Shown here: positions 56,399-64,000 of the stretch, piece by piece | Layout: each line of letters starts with the position of its first letter | Numbering within the stretch: the stretch's first letter is position 1 | Source: G963667675 sp965249215 | GTDB taxonomy: Bacteria > Chloroflexota > Dehalococcoidia > Lucifugimonadales > UBA3495 | DNA length: 64,000 nucleotides | Reading direction: 5' to 3' | Assembly: GCA_965249215.1 (NCBI GenBank) | Contig: CBDFLN010000001.1 | Coordinates: 1,138,567 to 1,202,566 of the forward strand | Made by a program: the position numbers and the translations under genes | The notes under the pieces: generated by a model | Database searches by the model: none | What the model was told of the DNA's origin: nothing | The model's input: only the letters and a program-made list of their open reading frames with translations

Positions 56399-58681
56399 AT
56401 GAACACTAAAGCGGTTAAATCCTTTGGGCTCGCCCTCATGCTGGCTGCCGGCGTCCTCGCCGTCCTGCTGGCCTTGGGCACGTTCTCCCCGCAAAAAGCG
56501 GCGGCGCAGACCATCCCACCGGCGAATATATCCGTCAATCCCTCCAGCGCCGACGCGGGAGATGCGACCCCTATCACCGTGGGGTTCCAGATCACTGATG
56601 GCGCGATAACGTCGGGCCAAGAAGTGAAAATCGGGCTTCCCGGTTTCAGTGTGCCCGCCGAGATTGACCCATCCGCGGTGAGCATCAGGGGCGGCGGCGG
56701 AGCCGGCAACCCGGCGAATATCACTGTTTCTAAGACGACCATCACCCTGGAAGTTGGAGATGACAGCGGCGGCGTACCCATGTTCATCGCTGGAGAAGCT
56801 AATGGTGCGCAGGTCTACGTTACCTTCACCAGGGCGGCAGGCATCTCGGCCGGTTCAGTCGCTGGTCAGTACAAGGTCACTGTCAACGACATTGAGGATG
56901 AACAAGATTTCAACATAAAGCCGAGCGTGTCCTTGTCCCACAAAGCGGGCTCTAAGAGCACCAAGCTCGTGGTATCCGGATCCTCGTTCCCCGCCGGCGT
57001 CGTGAACATTGATGTAGCTAATGCCGCGTCAGGTGCCGGGTTCATAGACATAGCTATTAAAGGCGGCGCTTTCGAACACGAGATAGACATCGCTGTCGGG
57101 ACCGACGATGACGAATTCGAATACGGCGAAAACACGATCTTCGTACGTCACGATGCGTCAGATGAGGCTGATGTCGAGACGCTGGATGCCGCCGTACAGC
57201 CATCTGAACTGGAGTTCACTCTCAGCGCGACGGTTGAAACCGCTGACACACTGATCTTGGGCGGCCGGGGCGTAGCGGTCACCTTGTCAGAAGGTGGTGT
57301 CACCGATGAAGGTTCCGCCATGGTCATCACCGAGGTGACCATCGGCGACGTTATTGTCGCCCATGGAGGGGAAGATGTAACCGTGCCGGAGGCGGATGCC
57401 GACGCCGCCGGGGAAGTGGCAGCGCAAGTCGCAGGCAAGGTTGTCATAAACATCGACGTAGGGTCCGATGTGCCGACGGGCGCCGACCAGGCACTGGTGA
57501 TTACCGGTACCATCGGCAATGCCCCCGGAACTCTCGGCTCTACCACGGTGGAAGTCACGGCTCTGGAATTGACGCTGAATCCCGACTCCGTTGTCCAGGG
57601 CAACACGGTCTCTCTGACCGGAAGAGGGTTCGGCGACGACGAAAAGATCACGTCGCTAATGATAACCCCCAATCATGAGGACCTTGCAAGCCAGGACAAG
57701 ACCGTGGCAAGCGCCGCAGGGACGCCCTCCATCAGCGGCGGACGGTACGTCTTCAGCTTTACCGTCCCCGACCTTCCCGGTGGCGATGCTACAGTCCAGC
57801 TTGAGCAGAGTGACGGGAAAATCGGCCGCGGCCAGCTGACGATCAAGACACCTACCATTGAGATCGATCCCGCCAGCAGCCGGAAGGGCACCGAGGTCCT
57901 CGTTACCGGCACAGGCTTCCCAGGCAACGACCCGGCATACATCGAGTACAACGGAGGCTCAGCGGGCGCCGCCAACGCTGACGGCGGCGGAAACTGGAGT
58001 CACGTCATCATAGTGCCGGATGATGCCTTCGGCGACAAGAACGAGGTCATAGCCTTCCGCCCGGCCATCGGCGATGCTGGTCCCGAAAACGATCCCAACC
58101 CTAACTACAAAGCGACGCGGGCAGCCAAGAAAGTCTTGCACGCAGTGCCCGGCGCGACCACGGTCGTAGACGAGACCGAAGCCGAATCCGGCGACACCAT
58201 TACCGTCACCGGTGAAGCCCACACGCCATACACTCCGTACTCGGTGACCATAGGCGGCGTGTCCGTTGGCTCAGGTACGGCCGACCCCGACGGGAACTTC
58301 ACCGCCGAGGTTACGGTACCCGTCTTCCGACCGGGCAGCTTCACCACCTTGGTTGTAACCACGGGTACTGGGGAGGATGCCACGACCGCCTTGAGCGAGA
58401 GCGTCAAGGTTCTAGCGGCGCCGGAGGTTGAGCCCACCAGGGACGTTGAGGAAGAGTTCGACGGCCTCATCGAGGCTGGCGTGCTGGACAGCGTGTTCCG
58501 CTACAACGATGACAAGTCCTGGTCCGGCTACAGCCCCGCAGCTCCTGCGGAGGCCAACGACCTGGACACCGTTAACTCCGGAGACATCCTCTGGATTAAG
58601 GTCAGCGCGGACGGCGCATCATACGCTGGCAGGGCCCTCACCACGGAGCCCAACCCCTGGAACCTGGTCGTCGCCCCCTAG
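56399..58681 (+). CDS. Secreted protein with repeated Ig-like (IPT/TIG or big-type) domains
   Basis: The 760-residue protein has a signal peptide (LALMLAAGVLAVLLALGTF, cleavage near AAAQ) and several beta-sandwich units: segments such as SVSLSHKAGSKSTKLVVSGSSFPAGVVN, ELTLNPDSVVQGNTVSLTGRGF and IEIDPASSRKGTEVLVTGTGFPG repeat the pattern of IPT/TIG-like domains. The end (VFRYNDDKSWSGYSP, then LDTVNSGDILWIKVSAD) is a distinct small C-terminal domain that I have no name for. No sorting signal or membrane helix at the end. It could be an S-layer-like or matrix protein. The ATG follows GGAGGAGA. Confidence 0.7.
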   Translation: MNTKAVKSFGLALMLAAGVLAVLLALGTFSPQKAAAQTIPPANISVNPSSADAGDATPITVGFQITDGAITSGQEVKIGLPGFSVPAEIDPSAVSIRGGGGAGNPANITVSKTTITLEVGDDSGGVPMFIAGEANGAQVYVTFTRAAGISAGSVAGQYKVTVNDIEDEQDFNIKPSVSLSHKAGSKSTKLVVSGSSFPAGVVNIDVANAASGAGFIDIAIKGGAFEHEIDIAVGTDDDEFEYGENTIFVRHDASDEADVETLDAAVQPSELEFTLSATVETADTLILGGRGVAVTLSEGGVTDEGSAMVITEVTIGDVIVAHGGEDVTVPEADADAAGEVAAQVAGKVVINIDVGSDVPTGADQALVITGTIGNAPGTLGSTTVEVTALELTLNPDSVVQGNTVSLTGRGFGDDEKITSLMITPNHEDLASQDKTVASAAGTPSISGGRYVFSFTVPDLPGGDATVQLEQSDGKIGRGQLTIKTPTIEIDPASSRKGTEVLVTGTGFPGNDPAYIEYNGGSAGAANADGGGNWSHVIIVPDDAFGDKNEVIAFRPAIGDAGPENDPNPNYKATRAAKKVLHAVPGATTVVDETEAESGDTITVTGEAHTPYTPYSVTIGGVSVGSGTADPDGNFTAEVTVPVFRPGSFTTLVVTTGTGEDATTALSESVKVLAAPEVEPTRDVEEEFDGLIEAGVLDSVFRYNDDKSWSGYSPAAPAEANDLDTVNSGDILWIKVSADGASYAGRALTTEPNPWNLVVAP

Positions 58682-58709
58682 GGCCGGAATACCCAACCAA
58701 CGGCGATAA

Positions 58710-58736
58710 GCGAGGCCGCCCCACCGGCGGCCTCGC
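58710..58736 (+). terminator. 11-bp stem hairpin between two surface-protein genes
   Basis: GCGAGGCCGCC at 58710-58720 and GGCGGCCTCGC at 58726-58736 with a 5-base loop, followed by CAAAACACTC. Without a U-tract it is a partial terminator or an mRNA stabiliser between the genes at 56399 and 58765. Confidence 0.6.
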
Positions 58737-58764
58737 CAAAACACTCTAGAAAGAGGTTGAACAC

Positions 58765-59856
58765 ATGACCAAAATGAAGATTCTGGCCCTTCTCGCCGGA
58801 ATGGTCCTCCTGCTTACCATTCCCGCCGTCGCCTTTGCCCAGGGGGAGCCCCCGCCCGGCCGCTACTTCGGCTCGGTGACCGTGGACGGCGAGACCGCCG
58901 CTGACGGCACCACCGTCACGGCTTCGGTAGGCGGCGAGGAAGTCGGTTCCGATGACGTGGCAGGCGGCGATTACTTTATCGAAATTAGCGGCGCTCACGA
59001 GGGCGAAGAGGCCACCTTTACGGTGGGCGATCTCGCCGCCGACCAGACCGAGACCGTCGCCTCCGGCCACGTTTCTTTGGACCTGACCGCGGAGACGCCC
59101 ATGGAGCCGGAGCCGACGGAAGAGCCCACGGCGATGCCCACCGAGGAGGTCATGCCTACCGGGGAGGTCATGCCTACCGAGGAGGTCATGCCTACCGCGG
59201 AGCCCACCCCTGACCCCTTGCAGGTTGCAGTGGATGCCGCTAACGCCGCTGCCAAGGACGCCAGCGACGCCGCCGCCATCGCCTTAGCGGCCGCTAGCAG
59301 GGCCGAGACTGCCATTACCAAGGCAATGACCGCTGCCACGGGCGCGGACGACGCCGTCGGCGCTGCCGTCGCGGCCCTCGAAGCCGCCGTCGCCGCGGCC
59401 AACGCGGCAGCCGAGGCCGCTAACGCCTCCGCAGCCACGGCCATCGCTTCTGCCAGGGCCGCCACCGCGACCGCCGCAGATGCCGCCGACGAGGCCGGCA
59501 TCTCGGTGATTGCAGCCCTCAACGCAGCCAATGCCGCGAACGACGCGTCCGCTTCTCTGGCTGACTCCATAGCCGCAGCCACCGAGGCTGCTGCCGACGC
59601 CAACGGGGCTGCCTCTGCCGCCGTAGACGCGGGCAGGGCCGCCACCGCCGCCGCCGATGCCGCCGCCAACGTGGTTGGCGCCCCCGGCGCGGACGGCTCA
59701 GATGGCTCAGATGGTAGCGACGGGTCCGATGGCTCAGACGGAGCCGACGGCGAGGACGCCTCCTCCGTCATAGGCATAGTAGCCCTGATCATCGCCATCC
59801 TTGGCGCCCTGGTAGCCGGCGGAGTCTACCTCCTCTCCAGGAGAGAGACCGTCTAA
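58765..59856 (+). CDS. Surface protein: beta domain, Pro/Thr linker, Ala-rich coiled coil, C-terminal anchor helix
   Basis: The 363-residue protein has a signal peptide (ILALLAGMVLLLTIPAVAFA), a beta-rich domain at about 30-110 (YFGSVTVDGETAADGTTVTA), a linker with EEVMPTGEVMPT repeats, a long Ala-rich helix (about 150-305, with regular DAANAAAKDASDAA and similar), a collagen-like Gly-x-x segment (SDGSDGSDGS) and a terminal transmembrane helix (IVALIIAILGALVAGGVYLL) with SRRETV as positive stop. The helix would be a stalk that lifts the beta domain from the membrane. The same plan appears in 61151-61879. Confidence 0.7.
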   Translation: MTKMKILALLAGMVLLLTIPAVAFAQGEPPPGRYFGSVTVDGETAADGTTVTASVGGEEVGSDDVAGGDYFIEISGAHEGEEATFTVGDLAADQTETVASGHVSLDLTAETPMEPEPTEEPTAMPTEEVMPTGEVMPTEEVMPTAEPTPDPLQVAVDAANAAAKDASDAAAIALAAASRAETAITKAMTAATGADDAVGAAVAALEAAVAAANAAAEAANASAATAIASARAATATAADAADEAGISVIAALNAANAANDASASLADSIAAATEAAADANGAASAAVDAGRAATAAADAAANVVGAPGADGSDGSDGSDGSDGSDGADGEDASSVIGIVALIIAILGALVAGGVYLLSRRETV

Positions 59857-59889
59857 GCCAGGCCAGCCAAGTAACCCCAGACCCCTGAA

Positions 59890-59930
59890 GAGGCGCACCG
59901 GCCCCCAGCCGGTGCGCCTCTCTCTGTCTT
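59890..59930 (+). terminator. Rho-independent terminator
   Basis: A 13-bp perfect stem, GAGGCGCACCGGC (59890-59902) with GCCGGTGCGCCTC (59908-59920), loop CCCCA, followed by TCTCTGTCTT. It ends the transcript of the surface-protein genes. Confidence 0.85.
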
Positions 59931-61144
59931 AGCCCCTCCCGTTATTCACCCGACCCCCCCGTTCGTCCTGAGCCTGTCCTGAGGCTCTCGAAGGGCCTGT
60001 CCTGAGCCCGTCGAAGGGGGAAATCGAAGGGCCCCGCCGCCCCCAAACCCGCCCCAACCCACGCACGAACACCACCACATACCCTGGCCCCCCCGTTCGT
60101 CCTGAGGGAAATCGAAGGACCCGGCCCCCATCCCCAACCAGTCATTCCCGCGCAGGCGGGAATCTCGCGCCCCGGGGTCTTAACCCCCTCCCCAACCCTC
60201 CCCCTTCCCAAAGGGGAGGGAGCAAGTGAGCCCCTCCCCCCGCACCCCCGTTCACCCTTCGATTTCCCTCAGGACGAACGGACCCCCGGTCCCTCCTCCC
60301 CCCGGCCCCCAACGCGTCATTCCCGCGGAGGCGGGAATCTCAAATGCCTGTCCTGAGGCTCTCGAAGGGCCCCCACCCCCCGTTCATCCTTCGATTTCCC
60401 TCAGGACGAATGGACCCCCGGTCCCTCCTCCCCCAGACCAGGCAGTCCCTTCCCTCATAAGCGGCAACCTCGTAATTCCTTCCCCTTACGAAGGGCCTGT
60501 CCTGAGGTTCTCGAAGGGGAAGGTTAGGATGGGGTAATTACGCCCCCCCGCCTCTTATTTTCCGTTCACCCTGAGGTTCTCGAAGGGCCCCCCCGCCCCA
60601 ACCAGTCATTCCCGCGCACGAACACCACCACATACCCTGGCCCCCCCGTTCGTCCTGAGGGAAATCGAAGGGCCCCCCAACCAGTCATTCCCGCGCAGGC
60701 GGGAATCTTGCGCCCCGGGGTTTTAACCCTCACCCCAACCCTCTCCCAGGGGGAGAGGGGGACAGGCGCAAGCCAAAGAAGTCCCTTCCCCTTACGAAGG
60801 GCCTGTCCTGAGGGAAATCGAAGGACCCCCAAACCCGCCCCAACCCGCGCACGAACACCACCACATACCCTGGCCCCCCCGTTCGTCCTGAGCCTGTCCT
60901 GAGCCCGTCGAAGGGCCTGTCCTGAGCCCGTCGAAGGGCCTGTCCTGAGCCCGTCGAAGGGCCTGTCCTGAGCCCGTCGAAGGGCCTGTCCTGAGCCCGT
61001 CGAAGGGCCTGTCCTGAGCCCGTCGAAGGGGGAAATCGAAGGACCCCCAAACCCGCCCCAACCCGCACCCCAACCCATTGAAAACCTGGCCCCTATCAGT
61101 CACCATATATTGCGTACCCAACCGGCGACGCAGGAAAGCAGGAG
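59931..61144. repeat. Repeat-rich intergenic region with a 23-bp tandem array
   Basis: At 60893-61030 six identical copies of the 23-bp unit CCTGTCCTGAGCCCGTCG plus AAGGG stand in tandem. Hairpin elements of the 34-bp type occur near 60248-60281 and 60381-60414, and reverse pieces (CCTGAGGGAAATCGAAGG) near 60097, 60655 and 60808. Block 60684-60795 is a 112-bp segment repeated at 62145-62256. No gene is supported. Confidence 0.85.
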
Positions 61145-61150
61145 GTGGCG

Positions 61151-61879
61151 GTGTTGCGGCGGAAGATTTCTTTCCTGGCGGGCCTCGCCGTCCTCACCCT
61201 TGGCGCCCTCGCCCTCATCGCCGCCGGACCCGCCCAGCAGGACGACGACGAGCGCCCTCCAACGCCCCTCTTCCCCGACTACTACTCCGGCCAGGTCACC
61301 ATCCAGGGCTCCCCCGCCCCCGCCGGCGCCCAGCTCATCGCCTGCATCGACGACTGCGACTCCGGGTACGAGAGCGACCCGGCGGCGATCGGCCCCAACG
61401 GCCAGTACGACCTCCTCAAGGTGGACCCCGACCACACGGATTTCATCCGACACACTATCACCTTCTACGTGGTCAACGAGCACGGCAGGATTCAGGCCGA
61501 CCAGACCGCCGTCTTCCAGGGAATCCTGGACGTCCACACCCTCAACCTGAGCTTCGGCCAGGCCCTGCCCACTCCCGAGCCTCCGCCGACGCCCGAGCCA
61601 ACGCCCACGCCGACGCCCGAGCCGACACCCACGCCGACGCCCGAGCCTACACCCACGCCGACACCGGAGCCCACACCCACGCCGACGCCCGAGCCGACAC
61701 CAACGCCGACGCCGGAGCCCACGCCAACGCCGGAGCCTACGCCAACGCCCACCGCGGCGCTGCCCGTACCGGGCGACCCTGCAGTCACCAGCATCCCCCC
61801 CGCTGCCCTGATAGCCGGAGCCCTGGCCCTCACCGCCGGCGCCGGCCTGGTCCTCTACCTACGCCGCCGCCCCGCATAA
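61151..61879 (+). CDS. Surface protein with beta domain, PT(P/E)P linker and C-terminal anchor
   Basis: The protein (about 242 residues) has a signal peptide (ISFLAGLAVLTLGALALIAA), a beta-rich domain (about 42-140) starting YYSGQVTIQGSPAPAGAQL with a CIDDC pair, a linker of about 15 PTPE/PTPT repeats, and a terminal segment LPVPGDPAV, then a transmembrane helix (AALIAGALALTAGAGLVLYL) and RRRPA. The order equals that of a sorting-signal-like anchor. The first domain is similar in size and placement to that of 58765-59856 (both begin with an aromatic-GxV motif). GTG at 61151 is five bases after AGGAGG; GTG at 61145 overlaps that site. Confidence 0.7.
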   Translation: MLRRKISFLAGLAVLTLGALALIAAGPAQQDDDERPPTPLFPDYYSGQVTIQGSPAPAGAQLIACIDDCDSGYESDPAAIGPNGQYDLLKVDPDHTDFIRHTITFYVVNEHGRIQADQTAVFQGILDVHTLNLSFGQALPTPEPPPTPEPTPTPTPEPTPTPTPEPTPTPTPEPTPTPTPEPTPTPTPEPTPTPEPTPTPTAALPVPGDPAVTSIPPAALIAGALALTAGAGLVLYLRRRPA

Positions 61880-62256
61880 CCCCCGGCCCCCGGCCCCCCG
61901 CCCCCAACCCGTCACCCCCCCGCCCCGCTCACCCTGAGCCAGTCGAAGGGCCCCCGCGCACAAAGACCATCGCATACCCTGGGCCCGGTCTGTCCCCTGC
62001 CCAACCTGGCCCCAACCTGTCCGTTCGTCCTGAGGGAAATCGAAGGACCCCCACCCCCGCGCCGCATAACCCCCATCAAACCCCACCCCCCCCCAGGCCC
62101 CCCCGCCCCGCTCACCCTGAGCCAGTCGAAGGGCCCCCCAACCCGTCATTCCCGCGCAGGCGGGAATCTCGCGCCCCGGGGTCTTAACCCTCACCCCAAC
62201 CCTCTCCCAGGGGGAGAGGGGGACAGGCGCAGGCCAAAGAAGTCCCTTCCCCTTAC
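61880..62256. repeat. Repeat-rich intergenic stretch up to IS copy B
   Basis: It contains GCTCACCCTGAGCCAGTC motifs in three places, a reverse hairpin piece at about 62020-62045 and the 112-bp block 62145-62256 repeated from 60684-60795. The last bases CTTAC (62252-62256) are the target duplication of the IS. No gene. Confidence 0.85.
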
Positions 62257-63975
62257 CCCGAATCCACCGAAGGAGGGCGTCGGGTTAGCGTCCTGAAGCG
62301 GCAAGAAGGTGCTCCTGTGCTTCTGGGATAATGGTTTTGTAGCAAAAAACCGACCCCGGAAAAGGAGCACCCAATAGATGCTGCCACGCAACCACCCCGA
62401 CCGGATCCAAATCACCTTCGACGACCGCCGCTTGGTGGCCAATGCCGGGCTGCTCCTTCCGGCCACCCTGGCGCGGCACCTCGGCCTGCCCGAACTCGTC
62501 CGGCAGCGCCTCGACCTGGGCGATGCCCCGGGGCGGGCGAACACGAGCGACAAGATGATGACGCTGGTGGCGTCTGCGCTGGCTGGGGGCGACTGCATTG
62601 ACGACGCCGATGTGTTGCGCACCGGGGGGACGGCCTGCACCCTGGGCGGCACGGTCAAGGCGCCATCCACCCTGGGCACCTTCCTGCGCAGCTTCCGGTG
62701 GGGCCACGTCCGTCAACTCGACCGGGTGAGCCGCGAGTTGCTGGCCCGGGCTTGGCAGGCCGGGGCGGGACCCGGCGACGGGCCCCTGACCATTGACCTG
62801 GACTCCACCATCTGCGAGACCTACGGACTGGCCAAGGAGGGCGCACGCCACCACGGCTATACCGGCAAGCGGGGCTATCACCCGCTGTTGGCCGTCGCCG
62901 CCGGCACCGGCGACGTGCTGATGTCCCGGCTGCGCGAGGGCCGCGCCAACACCGCCCGGGGCGCCGCCCACTTTCTGCGGGAGACGGTGGGGCGGGTACG
63001 CTACGCCGGGGCCAACGGACGACTCACGCTACGGGCCGACAGCGGGTTCTACACTCATGGCGTGGTATCCGTCTGCCGCAAGATGGATGTCCGCTTCTCC
63101 ATCACCATCCGCCAGCACAAGAGCCTGCGCAATCTCATCGAGACGATACCCGAGGATGCCTGGACTCCCATTCCCTACTGGATGGACGGCGCCGCCGATG
63201 TGGCCGAGACCACCTGCACTCCCTTCCAGAGTGAACCTGACGCCGCGCCGGTGCGGCTCATCGTCCGGCGTGTGAAGCCCACGCCCGGTTCCCAGTTGGC
63301 CCTCTTCGCCAAATACAGCTATCACGGCTTCATCACCGACCGGGACGGGGAGTTGCTCGAACTGGAGGCTGACCATCGCCGCCACGCCGAGATCGAGAAT
63401 GCCATACGCGACCTCAAGTACGGCGTCGGGCTCAACCATCTCCCCTCGGGCCGCTTCGCCGCCAACGGCGCCTGGCTGGCCGTCCAGACGATGGCCCACA
63501 ACCTGGCCCGCTGGACCGCGCGGATCGGTCTGGGAGAGCGGATAGCCACCACCAAGACCCTCCGGCGGCGGTTCTTCTCCCTGGCCGGACGGCTCACCCG
63601 CTCGGCACGCCGGTTGACCCTGCATCTTCCGGATCGCTGGCCTTGGGCTGAGAAGTTCAGCCGCGCCTTGGCCCGGCTGCGAGCCATTCCACTCCCGGCC
63701 TGACGGCACCGTCGGCGACCGACCCACCCACCGGACAACCGAAGATCCCCGCAGACTCGCGCCAGCCCGGTCCGAGAGAGTTCCCTGCTGCGTATTCTCT
63801 CGCCATCCCGCGCATCGCAGCTCCTGCAGACGCCCATAGGGGCCCCTGTGCGGCGATGAAGACCGTCCGCCGACCTCCCTACCCCAAATGGAACCCAGGC
63901 TATTTCCCCTGTAGCTCCCTCATCCCCCTTCCGCTTTCCTCACGCCGTCCATCGGTGTCCTTCGGTGGATTCGGG
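62257..63975 (+). mobile_element. Complete IS1380-type insertion sequence, copy B
   Basis: Length 1719 bp with the same 18-bp inverted repeats as copy A, in opposite orientation, flanked by CTTAC target duplications (62252-62256 and 63976-63980). Removing the element and one CTTAC joins CCCTTCCCCTTAC to GAAGGACCTGTCCTGAGG, which is nearly the uninterrupted sequence at 60783-60806. This shows that the ends and target size are right. Confidence 0.95.
62378..63703 (+). CDS. IS1380-family transposase (copy B)
   Basis: The product is residue-for-residue the same as the protein at 5975-7300, including the acidic residues at 140/142, 221 and 338-340. It is complete and presumably functional. See copy A for domain details. 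Confidence 0.93.
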   Translation: MLPRNHPDRIQITFDDRRLVANAGLLLPATLARHLGLPELVRQRLDLGDAPGRANTSDKMMTLVASALAGGDCIDDADVLRTGGTACTLGGTVKAPSTLGTFLRSFRWGHVRQLDRVSRELLARAWQAGAGPGDGPLTIDLDSTICETYGLAKEGARHHGYTGKRGYHPLLAVAAGTGDVLMSRLREGRANTARGAAHFLRETVGRVRYAGANGRLTLRADSGFYTHGVVSVCRKMDVRFSITIRQHKSLRNLIETIPEDAWTPIPYWMDGAADVAETTCTPFQSEPDAAPVRLIVRRVKPTPGSQLALFAKYSYHGFITDRDGELLELEADHRRHAEIENAIRDLKYGVGLNHLPSGRFAANGAWLAVQTMAHNLARWTARIGLGERIATTKTLRRRFFSLAGRLTRSARRLTLHLPDRWPWAEKFSRALARLRAIPLPA

Positions 63976-64000
63976 CTTACGAAGGACCTGTCCTGAGGTT

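Overview
The window is a 64-kb piece of a GC-rich bacterial chromosome. The housekeeping set and its order suggest Chloroflexota, probably a Dehalococcoidia/SAR202-like lineage; this is inference, since there is no rRNA here. The evidence is DUF177-rpmF-fabD-nusB-acpP, then family-4 UDG, RNase J and FtsK; a methylmalonyl-CoA module with separate large and small mutase subunits; a TreT-like glycosyltransferase; and surface proteins with Thr-Pro linkers.

Layout. 1-15.3 kb is accessory and rearranged. It holds the end of a DEAD-box helicase, a NarL-type regulator whose phospho-acceptor Asp is Asn, a large GLUG-repeat lipoprotein, a truncated IS1182-type transposase, a complete IS1380-type element, an MFS carrier, an ABC-F ATPase between two transposase tails, a DUF2283 gene, and a two-gene cassette of a PH-domain/coiled-coil membrane protein and a PD-(D/E)xK-like protein with a glycine-rich membrane segment. 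15.3-40 kb is core: lysA, two antitoxin-like genes, holB, an HNH nuclease, a PAC2 protein, serA, tRNA-Gly, the methylmalonyl-CoA module, the DUF177-to-ftsK block, a PHP phosphoesterase, an orphan peptide-type ABC ATPase, a Gfo/Idh protein and holA. 40.4-43.6 kb is an AT-richer island of three overlapping genes: ParB-like protein, PD-(D/E)xK-like protein, DNA methyltransferase. 43.8-52.7 kb returns to core (glmS, a GT4 transferase, thrB, lysC, GT2) with increasing repeats and broken small genes. 52.7-64 kb is a repeat-rich zone with three exported or surface proteins and a second, identical IS1380-type copy in opposite orientation.

How genes work together. lysC, thrB and lysA belong to aspartate-family amino-acid synthesis; serA starts serine synthesis. 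Methylmalonyl-CoA mutase, epimerase and acyl-CoA dehydrogenase form a short-acyl-CoA module joined to the succinyl-CoA node. FabD and ACP start fatty-acid synthesis; HolA and HolB serve the clamp loader.

Best candidates for a new system: (1) the ParB/nuclease/methyltransferase operon at 40381-43609, which looks like an unusual restriction-modification or defence locus; (2) the PH-domain plus PD-(D/E)xK pair at 12978-15305, which looks like a membrane-linked effector cassette. Other points are a single-base frameshift in the essential gene fabD, an IS copy inserted in a 112-bp repeat whose empty copy is still present, and a modular 23-bp repeat family spreading through intergenic DNA.
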